A stretch of DNA of 20,840 bases from an uncultured Acetatifactor sp. (lineage in GTDB: Bacteria > Bacillota > Clostridia > Lachnospirales > Lachnospiraceae), in contig CAJUJN010000074.1 of NCBI GenBank assembly GCA_910586775.1, positions 1-20,840 on the forward strand, read 5' to 3'. A program made the translations under genes and the position numbers. This document shows, in pieces, positions 8,516 to 16,715 of the stretch. Every line of letters begins with the position of its first letter. Position 1 is the stretch's first letter. Below the pieces are notes generated by a model. It was not told the DNA's origin. It searched no databases and worked only from the letters and a program-made list of their open reading frames with translations.

Positions 8516-10510
8516 ATGGTTTTTGGATATCAGGTGAGGCATCTGAAGGTCACGGGAAATGGAGTCAGGAATATGGAAAATGTGGAGAACAGGGAGCACA
8601 AAGCGAAAAAAGAATTCGCCTGCGGGAAAATGGGGTATCTTGTGGTGGAGCGGCAGCCTGACGGCCAGACGCATATTCAGTATGCAGACAGCATTGCATG
8701 TGAATTGTCAGGGTATTCTGCCGAGAGACTGAGGTCTGCCGAGCCGGAAGAGGCTGTAAAGGACCTGGAAGTCAGTACGGTACCGTTGGACGACGGGCAT
8801 GAACTGTGGATTCTGGATACTGCGGACAACAGGCGGCTGCGCATTGCGGAACCGGAACATATGAATGCGGCGCTGGAGGAGGCTCTGAGAGCGGCGGAAG
8901 CGGCGAATCTTGCGAAGAGCAGTTTCCTCTCCAATATGTCCCATGATATCCGGACGCCCATGAACGCCATCATAGGTATGACATCCATCGGCCTGACCCA
9001 CATAGATGAAAAGCCAAGGGTACAGGACTGCCTCATGAAGATAAAGACGGCATCCGCGCATCTGATGAGTCTGGTGAACGATGTGCTGGATATGTCCCGC
9101 ATCGACAGCGGGCGTCTGACGCTGAATGAAGAGCCTTTTTCATTGCCGGATCTGGTACATGACATTGCTGTCATAATCCGACCTCAGGCAGTGCAGAAGA
9201 AGCAGAAGCTTTGGTTGGAGATAGGGCATATCCTTGAGGAAAACCTGATGGGAGACCCGCTGCGGCTGCGGCAGATTCTGGTCAATATTGTGGGAAATGC
9301 GGTGAAATATACGCCGGAAGGCGGTGAAATCCGGGTGCGGCTGGGCCAGCATCTGGCCGCGGAAGAGGGAAGCACCGTTCCGGAGGCCGGCACGCAGGAG
9401 AGTGGGAAAGAAGAAAAAACCTTCCCGGGTACCCGCAGGATGGTCCTTGATTTTATATGTGAAGACAACGGAATAGGCATGAGCCAGGAGTTTCTGAAAA
9501 AGATTTTCATTCCCTTTGAGAGGGTGCGTAATACCACCATCAGCAAGATTGAGGGTACCGGTCTGGGGATGGCCATCGTCAAGAATCTGGTGGAACGCAT
9601 GGGCGGGGAGATCACCGTGGAAAGCCGTGAGGGAGAAGGAAGCCGTTTTCAGGTTGAGATTCCTGTGGCTGCTGCGGAGCAGAACAGGAAGGATACGGCG
9701 CTTCCGGCGGGAGGCATCGTACTGATGGCGGAGTGCAGGGATGACAGAGTGGCTCAGGTTACAGGGTATCTGGAGGAAGAAGGCTTTCGGCTTGTCCGCA
9801 CCAGGAGCGGCCTGGAGACGGTAACAAGGCTGACGGAGGCCCAGTATGAAAATCACATGCCCTGTGCGCTGCTTCTGGGGCAGGAACTGGAAGATATGTC
9901 GGCACTGGAACTGGCATCCCATGTGCGTCAGCTGGCCGGGCGTGCATTTCCGATTCTGCTGGTGTCGGAGGAGGACTGGGCTCAGATTGAGTATCGGGCG
10001 GTGCGGGCCGGAGTCAATGCCTTTGTTCCCTGTCCTTTGTTCCGGAGCCGTCTGATGGAGACTTTATCTGCATATGCAGGCAGCGGGCGCCAACAGGAGG
10101 GAACGCCGGGGGACGGGGACACGGATTATGGCAGCCATCATGTCCTGTTGGCGGAGGACATCGCGTTGAATCAGGAAATTGCCATGGAAATATTGTCTGC
10201 CATGGGGGTACAGGTGGAAGTGGCGGACGATGGGAAAGAGGCTTTGGAGAAATTTACCTCTTCGCCGGAGGGATATTATGATATTATTTTCATGGATATT
10301 CAGATGCCCGTCATGGACGGCTATGAGGCGGCGCGGCGTATACGGCAGCTTCCCAGGAACGACGCGGAGAGTGTATGGATCGTGGCGATGACGGCCAACG
10401 CCTTTGTGGAGGATATCCGGCGGTCCAGAGATGCCGGAATGAATGAGCACTGTTCCAAGCCGGTGGACCCTGAGCGTTTACAGGAGATTCTGCGGGGACG
10501 GCTTGGCTGA
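8516..10510 (+). CDS. Soluble hybrid histidine kinase with a pseudo-receiver and a receiver
   Basis: A 664-residue cytoplasmic kinase without membrane segments. A small N-terminal sensing region resembling a reduced PAS domain (GYLVVERQPDG, CELSGYSAERL) is followed by HisKA with H143 in NMSHDIRTPMNAIIGM. The HATPase carries NIVGNAVKYTPEGG, EDNGIGM and GTGLGMA. A first receiver-like domain at about 400-520 has lost the phospho-acceptor (CALLLGQELEDMSALEL where an aspartate is expected). A second receiver is intact, with D594 in IIFMDIQMPVMDG and the late SKPVD motif. A second start at 8573 has a well-placed GGAG eight bases upstream and may be the true one. It is preceded by 132 bases after the membrane kinase and by no convincing promoter, so it is probably in the same transcript. 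It could pass phosphate within a relay begun by the membrane kinase; this is inferred. Confidence 0.9.
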   Translation: MVFGYQVRHLKVTGNGVRNMENVENREHKAKKEFACGKMGYLVVERQPDGQTHIQYADSIACELSGYSAERLRSAEPEEAVKDLEVSTVPLDDGHELWILDTADNRRLRIAEPEHMNAALEEALRAAEAANLAKSSFLSNMSHDIRTPMNAIIGMTSIGLTHIDEKPRVQDCLMKIKTASAHLMSLVNDVLDMSRIDSGRLTLNEEPFSLPDLVHDIAVIIRPQAVQKKQKLWLEIGHILEENLMGDPLRLRQILVNIVGNAVKYTPEGGEIRVRLGQHLAAEEGSTVPEAGTQESGKEEKTFPGTRRMVLDFICEDNGIGMSQEFLKKIFIPFERVRNTTISKIEGTGLGMAIVKNLVERMGGEITVESREGEGSRFQVEIPVAAAEQNRKDTALPAGGIVLMAECRDDRVAQVTGYLEEEGFRLVRTRSGLETVTRLTEAQYENHMPCALLLGQELEDMSALELASHVRQLAGRAFPILLVSEEDWAQIEYRAVRAGVNAFVPCPLFRSRLMETLSAYAGSGRQQEGTPGDGDTDYGSHHVLLAEDIALNQEIAMEILSAMGVQVEVADDGKEALEKFTSSPEGYYDIIFMDIQMPVMDGYEAARRIRQLPRNDAESVWIVAMTANAFVEDIRRSRDAGMNEHCSKPVDPERLQEILRGRLG

Positions 10511-10621
10511 TGCGGGGTGGGGGAACATTTCCGGTTTTCCGCCTGATCAAAAACAGGGTTTGATTCCCCGCACAGTTGCAGCAGTTATTTCCCGGTAATT
10601 TCTAACAGGGGCGGTGAGAGA

Positions 10622-12457
10622 ATGCAGCTTTATCAACAGGAGTATATTGCCAATTTAAAAGAGATAGTCATGCTCACGATGGGGGAGAGGCGGGAGAAGC
10701 TGTCCTTCGAGGCGTATCTGGAGCAGTCCGACAGGAAAAGGCGGCGCGGGGAAGAGCTGGTAAAGCGGAATATGAAGCTTCTCCGTGAGGGGCTGTTTCC
10801 TGTGCTGGATCATATTTATGCTGCGGATGAGACGGAAATATCGGAACTTCGGGAATTTGCGGGGGAACTGACTGGCGGTAAAGAAGATCTGGACGGGGGA
10901 TTATACTGCCAGATTCACAAGGCATTGCTGAGCCTGGCCAGGATGAGGAAGGATCGGAAGGAGATGATCCGGGAATTGTACTGCCTTGGTATGGGATACT
11001 ACGGTTTGTACAATAAGCTGGTGGGACTGGAGCGGAAGGAGATTCAGAAGTATACCTCACAGATGCGTCTGTGTTTTGCGGAGGCGGCTGCCTATCTGAA
11101 GTACTTTGACGAGATTGAGGACACGGAGACCAGGGGATTTATCCTGCGCTCCCGTGCGAATATGTCTCTGGGGCAGTTCAATACTCCAGGTGAGAAAATC
11201 CGTATGGTAAAACGGACGCTGGAAATTCTCCAGGATAAGGGGTTTCAGGAGAAGGAGCCGGGGCTTCCCTGGGACAGATATATTTTTCTGACGCATCAGC
11301 AGATGGCGGCAAGTATTTCTTACGGCAGAGAAAGTACCATGACTTCGCGGGACGTGGAGGATGTTATGGAGTCGGTGTACATTGTCTATCAGAGAAGGTT
11401 TGAGGAGGCGGCGCAGAGGAAACAGAAAATGCTGCTGCGGCCCAGTTTTTCCTACTATGTCATTGAGTATTTCTGTGGAATGTTTGGGATAGACGGATTG
11501 CTCGCCCGGATGGAAACCCTGATGGACGGAGCGGATGCGGCTGATTTTTCGGAAGAAGGGATGTACGGGATAATCTCACTTCCTGCGTTTTATAGTCAAT
11601 ATTTAAACGATTACCCGGATAAAATACCGGGCAGGGCGGAATATGTCAGAAACCTTTACAGGAGGGCGATGGAATATGTGGAAGCTTTTCCCAGGGAGGA
11701 GGAAAGCGAGAAGCTCTTCCTGTATCTGCGGCAGCTGCCAAGTACTTTTGTGGAGGTGGAAGGCGGCATTTTGTATAAGCAGTTCCTGTTAAAGATTCTG
11801 ATGCGTTTTGCACCGGAGATTTATGTGCATTCAAAGGTGGTGGCGGATGCGGCTGTGGTGTTCTGCAGGCTTATTATTGACGAGGAGCCGGACTTTTTTG
11901 ACGATATGGACAGCATCCGGGAGATTGGGGAGCCGCTGGAGAAAAGGCAGGCTATCCTGGATTATGCCAGGGAGTGCGGGATGCTGCATGATGTGGGCAA
12001 GATTAATTTCATGAATCTGTATTCCCAGACTGCGAGGCAGTGGTTTGAGGAAGAATATGAGATGGCTCATCTGCATACCAATGTGGGGGCGGCGTGGCTG
12101 GGAGAGAGAGAATCCACCAGTATGTATGCCCCGGTGGCTTTAGGGCATCACTGCTGGTATGACGGTTCCCACGGATATCCGGAAACTTACCACAGGCTGG
12201 AATGTCCGTGCAGGCAGATGGTCGACATCATTGGGATGCTGGACTGGATTAACAACGTGGTGGACACTGCTACGATGTACACGGGAGTGGAGAAGAGTTT
12301 CAGGGAAGCGGTGGATGCGGCCATAGACCTGGAGAGAAGGAGATTTTCACCGCTGCTGACGGCAAGGCTTCGTGATAAGGCGATAGCGGAGCAGATGGAG
12401 AAGGCTTTTGCAGAGGGGCGCAGAGAGGCGTACCGCCTGTTGTATGAAAGCATGTAA
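10622..12457 (+). CDS. HD-GYP-type phosphodiesterase domain protein with a helical N-terminal region
   Basis: A 611-residue soluble protein and the likely output of the cluster. Residues 1 to about 390 are helical, with weak TPR-like character and no domain I can name. The C-terminal part has the metal-dependent HD-GYP pattern: H403 (YVHSKVV), H456-D457 in MLHDVGK, H483 and H485 (AHLHTNVG), H509-H510 (GHHCWYDG) and DGSHGYP at 514-520. HD-GYP proteins hydrolyse cyclic di-GMP, or in some cases other cyclic dinucleotides. The canonical HHE..DGxGYP motif reads HHC..DGSHGYP here, so the glutamate is missing and one residue is inserted; activity is not certain. It follows the two kinases on the same strand after 111 bases. 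The start ATG has GGGGCGGTGAGAG upstream. It may be controlled by protein contact with the kinases, since it has no receiver of its own. Confidence 0.85.
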   Translation: MQLYQQEYIANLKEIVMLTMGERREKLSFEAYLEQSDRKRRRGEELVKRNMKLLREGLFPVLDHIYAADETEISELREFAGELTGGKEDLDGGLYCQIHKALLSLARMRKDRKEMIRELYCLGMGYYGLYNKLVGLERKEIQKYTSQMRLCFAEAAAYLKYFDEIEDTETRGFILRSRANMSLGQFNTPGEKIRMVKRTLEILQDKGFQEKEPGLPWDRYIFLTHQQMAASISYGRESTMTSRDVEDVMESVYIVYQRRFEEAAQRKQKMLLRPSFSYYVIEYFCGMFGIDGLLARMETLMDGADAADFSEEGMYGIISLPAFYSQYLNDYPDKIPGRAEYVRNLYRRAMEYVEAFPREEESEKLFLYLRQLPSTFVEVEGGILYKQFLLKILMRFAPEIYVHSKVVADAAVVFCRLIIDEEPDFFDDMDSIREIGEPLEKRQAILDYARECGMLHDVGKINFMNLYSQTARQWFEEEYEMAHLHTNVGAAWLGERESTSMYAPVALGHHCWYDGSHGYPETYHRLECPCRQMVDIIGMLDWINNVVDTATMYTGVEKSFREAVDAAIDLERRRFSPLLTARLRDKAIAEQMEKAFAEGRREAYRLLYESM

Positions 12458-12485
12458 GCGTTTAATCTCTCCGGGTCTAATTCCC

Positions 12486-12658
12486 CGCAGCTTTGCTGCG
12501 CAACAAACTAATGACGAGCGAAGCGAGTCTCGGGCTGATACCCCTCAGCTCTGCTGCGGGGAGTTTCATTGGACTGCAAGCAATCCCTTTGCTTCCGATG
12601 AAAGGCGAGCACTTTGCGCCGCGTTCAACTATGGGAAGCAGCACCTGCTTCCCATAGT
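12486..12658. repeat. Tandem hairpin element between convergent genes
   Basis: A run of inverted repeats. CGCAGC/GCTGCG lies at 12486-12500. GCTGA/TCAGC at 12534-12549 competes with CCCC-t-CAGC/GCTG-c-GGGG at 12541-12561. TTTCATTGGA/TCCGATGAAA at 12564-12603 has one G-T pair and a nested AGCAA/TTGCT. A perfect 14-base stem ACTATGGGAAGCAG with a three-base loop lies at 12628-12658. There is no T-tract, so these are not classical terminators, although the last stem may end transcription from both sides of this convergent gene pair. It resembles a small structured intergenic repeat; the family is not identified. Short frames across it lack coding character. Confidence 0.6.
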
Positions 12659-12762
12659 ATATACTGTGATGTATTAAAAATTGCAGCCGTATGCTGCGCG
12701 TGCGCCGTTTCCTGACAGCCCTTTTTAAAATAATATCCGTCTGGGTTTCGGGGAACCGGAGT

Positions 12763-13902
12763 CTACCAGATGAAAAGTTCTTCTCCTGTCAGCTTCCAGA
12801 TTGCCTCTATAAAGTAGTAATCTCCATAAATGATGGAAAATTCGTGTTCCTTGTCATGAAATGCCGCAGTGCATTTCTCCAGGATGTTGTCGCAGTTGTC
12901 ATCCCAGTTGCAGCGGTTCTCGTATAATGCAGTGAGGAGCTTCATGGCGGCGTTTCTGTAAATGCGGCTTTCCGTCCGGCTGAGCTCGCCCTGCTGTTCC
13001 AATGCTTTTGCAATCTCCAGCAGTCCGCAGGACGCGATGGCGGAGGCGGTGGAATCTTCCAGCGTGCAGTCGGCAGGCTGCCTGAAATCCACAGGAATCA
13101 GCCCGTTTTCCGGCGTATTGGAAATAAAATAGTTGGCGACTCTCCTGGCGGTATTCAGATAGCTTTCATTCTTTGTGTGAATGTAGCTTAAGGTAAAGCC
13201 GTACAGAGCCCATGCCTGTCCCCTTGTCCAGGAAGAACCCTTCGCATAGCCCTGTCCGCCGAAAGTATCTGCAAACTCGCCTGTGGCGGGGTCAAATGCC
13301 ACGATGTGGTTGGAAGAGCCGTCCCCGCGGATGAAATATTTTTGAGCGGTGTCGGCATGCATGGTGGCAATCTGAAGGTATCTGGGGTCTTTGGTCTCCT
13401 CGTAAGCCCAGTAGAGCAGAGGCAGATTCATCATGCAGTCGATGATTGCCCAGCCTGCCTTGCTTCCGTCGCCGTCGTCGTTCCAGGCGCGGATGAAGCG
13501 TCCCATGGGATTGAAGCGTCCCGCCATATCGTTTGCGGCAAGCAGTCCCCTGTTGAAGGAAGCTTTATTGCCGGTAACTCTGTAGTCGGCTACTGCCGTG
13601 GGGAGCCAGCGGAAGCCGCTGTCATGGTCCATTCCTCTGGCAATCATCAGGTTGGCGTCCAGCTTTTCTTCGTTCTCCAGAGCGATTTCCTTGTAGAGTT
13701 CCTCGCCGGTGGCGTGGTAGAGCTGCCACATCATGCCGCCCCAGAAACCGTTGGTCCACCAGGTGATTCTGTCGCCGGACCAGTCGTCAAATACACCGTC
13801 CTTTGTGGTGTAAGGGATTTTGTGCCGGCTTCTGTCGGCTGTCAGCCGCATCTTGTGCTTGATTTTTGCGGCTGCTTCCCGGGCAAAGTTTTGTTCGTTC
13901 AT
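12763..13902 (-). CDS. Glycoside hydrolase family 88, unsaturated glucuronyl hydrolase
   Basis: A cytoplasmic enzyme that hydrates and removes the 4,5-unsaturated uronic acid left by polysaccharide lyases on glycosaminoglycan or pectin fragments. The family motifs are plain: WTNGFWGGMMWQLY at 50-62, MDHDSGF at 91-97, IIDCMMNLPLLYWA at 153-166 and QGYAKGSSWTRGQAW in the middle. The two catalytic aspartates of family 88 correspond to one of D92/D94 and to D155. The length of 379 residues is normal and there is no signal peptide. The start has AGGAG eight bases upstream. It is divergent from an AraC regulator with a 500-base control region between them, the common layout for a catabolic gene and its activator. 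No lyase or transporter for its substrate is in the window. Confidence 0.93.
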   Translation of the reverse strand: MNEQNFAREAAAKIKHKMRLTADRSRHKIPYTTKDGVFDDWSGDRITWWTNGFWGGMMWQLYHATGEELYKEIALENEEKLDANLMIARGMDHDSGFRWLPTAVADYRVTGNKASFNRGLLAANDMAGRFNPMGRFIRAWNDDGDGSKAGWAIIDCMMNLPLLYWAYEETKDPRYLQIATMHADTAQKYFIRGDGSSNHIVAFDPATGEFADTFGGQGYAKGSSWTRGQAWALYGFTLSYIHTKNESYLNTARRVANYFISNTPENGLIPVDFRQPADCTLEDSTASAIASCGLLEIAKALEQQGELSRTESRIYRNAAMKLLTALYENRCNWDDNCDNILEKCTAAFHDKEHEFSIIYGDYYFIEAIWKLTGEELFIW

Positions 13903-13930
13903 TTTTCTTCTCCTCGCTTTTGTTATTTAT

Positions 13931-13993
13931 ACTGCAGACCGCCAGGATTTACAGTGATGCCTCCGGGGAAATACCTGGCTGGCGGTCTGTAGT
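13931..13993. repeat. 15-base inverted repeat in the GH88 leader
   Basis: ACTGCAGACCGCCAG at 13931-13945 pairs with CTGGCGGTCTGTAGT at 13979-13993; 14 Watson-Crick pairs and one G-T pair, with a 33-base spacer. It lies 29 to 91 bases upstream of the GH88 start, so it would be in the 5-prime leader of that transcript. It could be an RNA structure or a regulator site. Confidence 0.6.
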
Positions 13994-14031
13994 CGGGTTG
14001 TACTGCAAATTCAACCGGTGCGCAGTATATA

Positions 14032-14060
14032 TTGTACATTGAATTCAGATCAGGTATAAT
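14032..14060 (+). promoter_or_regulatory. Upstream sigma-A promoter candidate, AraC direction
   Basis: TTGTAC at 14032-14037 and TATAAT at 14055-14060 with a 17-base spacer. It faces the AraC gene and would give a leader of more than 330 bases. Confidence 0.5.
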
Positions 14061-14203
14061 TGTTTTTCGAGTGATTTTATACGATTTGACGTATTTTTGT
14101 TCAGGTACAGTGCTCTGTTTACGTGCATCCTGTTACTGGTCACGGCAGGGCTGTAAACAGTAACATAACATTTTGTATCCGATATGTATGTTATTATATT
14201 AAA

Positions 14204-14232
14204 TTGACAGGAATTTCATAATATCTTATAAT
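14204..14232 (+). promoter_or_regulatory. Perfect consensus sigma-A promoter of the AraC operon
   Basis: TTGACA at 14204-14209 and TATAAT at 14227-14232 with a 17-base spacer: both boxes match the consensus fully. It faces the AraC regulator and the AI-2E transporter, with a predicted leader of about 160 bases that includes an 8-base-pair hairpin at 14281-14308. Confidence 0.85.
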
Positions 14233-14401
14233 ACTATTTACTAACATTTTTAATGATTTTATGTGGCTTTGAACGGGTAGAAACCCGCGGCAGGCATGGA
14301 GCGGGTTTGGGCCATGGGCATCAATCAACAGCGTTATGGTTTCAAAGCCTGCCGGTCTGTTGAAAAGTATGGGACTGAGGGGATTTGGGAGGGCAGATTC
14401 T

Positions 14402-15199
14402 ATGTACAGTGTGTCGTCAGGAGGGTGCCATTCCAGGCATCCGCTGGATTATTCCATGTACCGGCCCAGGGGGCTGCCTCATTATCTGCTGCTGATCGTG
14501 AAGTGTCCTGCGCTGTTCCGGATCGGGGCGGAGGAAGTGCGGACGGAGCATAGCTGTGCCATGCTGATTCGGCCCAATGTGCCTTATCAGTATCGCAGCA
14601 TCAGTGGGGAGTATACGGATGACTGGCTGCATTTTGACTGTGATATGCCTGATTTTCCGGAGAGGACGGGGCTTTTATTCCATCGTCCCATTCCCATTGG
14701 CAGTGCAGTGGAGTTTACTTTATATATTCAGCAGATTATGTGGGAGAAAAATTATGCGTCATCGGATTTCCGTGAGGAAAATATCGATATGCTGATGCGG
14801 GTGCTTGTCAATAACCTGGTTCAGGCAGTGCGTAAAAAGGACAGTCCCATGCCTTATAATCCCTACATTGCCAGGCTGCAGAATCTGCGGCTTTCCATGC
14901 AGTCGCAGCCCTATAAGAATTTTACTGCCAGGGAGATGGCGGAGGCTCTGAATGTGAGTCCTTCCTATTTCCAGTATTTATATAAGGGCTTCTTCGGAAT
15001 TCCCTTCAAGACGGATTTGATTAATATCCGTATGGATTACGCCAGGGGGCTGATTCTGAATACAGACTTAAAGCTGGAGCGGATAGCGCAGCTGAGCGGA
15101 TATAACAGTGAAATTCATTTTTACAGGCAGTTCAGGGAGAAGACCGGGATGACTCCCAGGGAGTATCTGGCAAAGGCAAAGGGAGAAAACAATGTGTGA
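14402..15199 (+). CDS. AraC-family transcriptional regulator
   Basis: A regulator with an N-terminal sugar-sensing cupin-like part and a C-terminal double helix-turn-helix. The N-terminal part shows the usual pattern (RPRGLPHYLLLIVKCPALF, then MLIRPNVPYQY and DDWLHFDC). The DNA-binding part is at about 165-262 (TAREMAEALNVSPSYFQYLYKG, then LERIAQLSGYNSEIHFYRQFREKTGMTPREYL, both typical). I place the start at the ATG at 14402, which has GGGAGGG eight bases upstream; a longer in-frame start at 14336 has no ribosome binding site. That gives 265 residues, normal for the family. It most likely controls the divergent GH88 gene and its own operon. The AI-2E transporter gene overlaps its last eight bases. 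Confidence 0.92.
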   Translation: MYSVSSGGCHSRHPLDYSMYRPRGLPHYLLLIVKCPALFRIGAEEVRTEHSCAMLIRPNVPYQYRSISGEYTDDWLHFDCDMPDFPERTGLLFHRPIPIGSAVEFTLYIQQIMWEKNYASSDFREENIDMLMRVLVNNLVQAVRKKDSPMPYNPYIARLQNLRLSMQSQPYKNFTAREMAEALNVSPSYFQYLYKGFFGIPFKTDLINIRMDYARGLILNTDLKLERIAQLSGYNSEIHFYRQFREKTGMTPREYLAKAKGENNV

Positions 15200-16460
15200 C
15201 GAGGAGAGAAGAGAAATGCAGCAAAATAGTGAGGGAAAGAATACCGATGGGGAAAAGGAGAAGGTATGGAAGAAGTATCAGCATCTGATTGTGCCGGGCT
15301 TCCTGATTCTGGCGCTGGCGATATCCTTTTTCTTTATCCTGTTCCGGTTCGACTATCTGTGCGGCAGGGTCAGCCATCTGCAGACCATTCTGCAGCCGTT
15401 TATCTTAGGGGGCGTAATGGCGTATATGCTGCGGATGCCCTGTAACTTTTTTGAGATCAGACTGAAAAAACACCTGCCCGGAAGGCTGCGCAGGCATGCG
15501 GCATCTCTGGCTATATTGCTGAGCCTGCTGGGCGCATTTCTGATTCTGTATCTGTTAATCAGCATGGTGGTGCCTCAGATGGCTGCCAGCATTACTTCCA
15601 TTGTGGCTCAGCTTCCGGGCGCGGCGGCAAAAGCCGAGAAATGGCTGGAGGAAAGCCTGGCGGATAATTCCGTGATGGAAAATTATATCCAGACCGCCAT
15701 AGATGCGGTGAATCAGAGAGTGCAGACCTGGGCGCAGAGCGACCTGCTTCCCATGCTGCTGACCATGGTGGACGGATTTGCGGGTACGGTATCCACGGTG
15801 GTGGGCATTCTTATGAATCTGTTTATCAGTATGGTGGTCTGTATTTACACGCTGGGTTCCAGGAAGCAGTTTGCCAGACAGGCCAGGGCGGTGCTGTACA
15901 GTGTATGCAGGCCCAGGTGGGCGGATTACATATTGGATGAGGTAAAGTTTGCGGATAAGATGTTTGTGGGATTTTTCAGCGGGAAGATACTGGACAGCGC
16001 GATTATCGGCGTGATATGCTATGTTGTTTCGCTGGTTCTCGGATTCCCTAATGCCATGCTGGTCAGTGTTATCGTGGGTGTGACCAATATCATTCCGTAC
16101 TTTGGGCCGTATATCGGGGCGATTCCATCCGCGCTTCTGATTTTGATTGTGGACCCGGTAAAATGTGTGTGGTTTCTTGTCTTTATTATCTTGCTGCAGC
16201 AGTTCGACGGCAATATCCTGGGCCCCAGACTGCTGGCAAACAGTACGGGCCTGTCCGGTTTCTGGGTGCTGTTTTCGGTTACAGTGTTCAGCGGACTGTT
16301 CGGGTTTGTGGGGATTCTGGTAGGAGTGCCAGTGTTTGCGGTGATTTATGACCTGATTCGTAAACTGGTGGTGCTGGGGCTGAAGCGGAACGGGAAGCTG
16401 GAGATTCTGCGCGGAGAGAGTGCCGGGACGGAAACGGAGAGGAGCGGAAGAAAAAAATAA
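15192..16460 (+). CDS. AI-2E family transporter (PerM-like membrane protein)
   Basis: An integral membrane protein of about 422 residues and seven to eight hydrophobic segments. The family pattern is visible: a paired hydrophobic start (LIVPGFLILALAISFFFILF), a soluble middle section (about 120-200), then the conserved C-terminal part with GFFSGKILDSAIIGVICY, VTNIIPYFGPYIGAIP and QQFDGNILGPRLL. The family is named for a proposed autoinducer-2 exporter, but members also include ion antiporters and exporters of other compounds, so the substrate is open. The start ATG at 15192 overlaps the AraC stop and has AAAGGGAGA upstream; a second ATG at 15216 also has a good site. It is co-transcribed with the AraC regulator. 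The C-terminus is hydrophilic and basic (ERSGRKK). Confidence 0.92.
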   Translation: MCDEERREMQQNSEGKNTDGEKEKVWKKYQHLIVPGFLILALAISFFFILFRFDYLCGRVSHLQTILQPFILGGVMAYMLRMPCNFFEIRLKKHLPGRLRRHAASLAILLSLLGAFLILYLLISMVVPQMAASITSIVAQLPGAAAKAEKWLEESLADNSVMENYIQTAIDAVNQRVQTWAQSDLLPMLLTMVDGFAGTVSTVVGILMNLFISMVVCIYTLGSRKQFARQARAVLYSVCRPRWADYILDEVKFADKMFVGFFSGKILDSAIIGVICYVVSLVLGFPNAMLVSVIVGVTNIIPYFGPYIGAIPSALLILIVDPVKCVWFLVFIILLQQFDGNILGPRLLANSTGLSGFWVLFSVTVFSGLFGFVGILVGVPVFAVIYDLIRKLVVLGLKRNGKLEILRGESAGTETERSGRKK

Positions 16461-16468
16461 AATTTATG

Positions 16469-16496
16469 TTGATTTTTCTTTGAAATATGGTATACT
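16469..16496 (+). promoter_or_regulatory. Promoter of the tRNA-Ala gene
   Basis: TTGATT at 16469-16474 and TATACT at 16491-16496 with a 16-base spacer, ending eight bases before the mature tRNA. Confidence 0.65.
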
Positions 16497-16504
16497 AGAG
16501 GCAT

Positions 16505-16577
16505 GGGGCATTAGCGCAGTTGGGAGCGTGCCACACTGGCAGTGTGGAGGTCACGGGTTCGAATCCCGTATGCTCCA
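16505..16577 (+). tRNA. tRNA-Ala (anticodon GGC)
   Basis: A full cloverleaf of 73 bases. The acceptor stem GGGGCAT pairs with ATGCTCC and contains the G3-U70 wobble pair that is the identity mark of alanine tRNA. The anticodon stem is CCACA/TGTGG with loop CTGGCAG, so the anticodon is GGC, reading GCC and GCU. The T arm is ACGGG-TTCGAAT-CCCGT, the discriminator is A, and CCA is not encoded. It lies at the boundary between host genes and an element whose integrase faces it, and its 3-prime end is the likely attachment site. Confidence 0.96.
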
Positions 16578-16588
16578 TGCTTTAATGG

Positions 16589-16639
16589 AAGCCGCAAACC
16601 CAGATTTTCCAGTAAAAATCAAGGGTTTGCGGCTTTTTT
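16589..16639 (+). terminator. Intrinsic terminator of tRNA-Ala
   Basis: A 13-base-pair stem AAGCCGCAAACCC (16589-16601) with GGGTTTGCGGCTT (16623-16635), an inner GATTTT/AAAATC pair in the loop, and a six-T run. It also protects the convergent integrase gene from read-through. Confidence 0.92.
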
Positions 16640-16715
16640 GTGCATAATGATTATTAGTATATTTAATGCCATTTTAGGCATATTTAAAAGATTTTTTGTC
16701 CCGAATTTGTCTCGG

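Larger units (their letters stand above)
13903..14401. other. Divergent control region, GH88 and AraC regulator
   Basis: About 500 bases. From left to right it holds the GH88 ribosome binding site, a long inverted repeat (13931-13993), a plus-strand promoter at 14032, a TAACATA/TATGTTA inverted repeat at 14161-14193 that could be a regulator site, a perfect consensus plus-strand promoter at 14204, and an AAACCCGC/GCGGGTTT hairpin at 14281-14308 in the AraC leader. For GH88 I see only a weak minus-strand promoter (TATACT near 14022-14027, poor -35), consistent with a need for an activator. Confidence 0.6.

Noticed and set aside
10511..10572. TGCGGGG/CCCCGCA inverted repeat with inner ATCAAA/TTTGAT as terminator between kinase and HD-GYP genes
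   Set aside because: No T-tract, long loop; it may be a leader structure but termination is not supported.
14296..14553. 85-codon frame at the start of the AraC gene
   Set aside because: Overlaps the AraC coding region in another frame and has no family resemblance.
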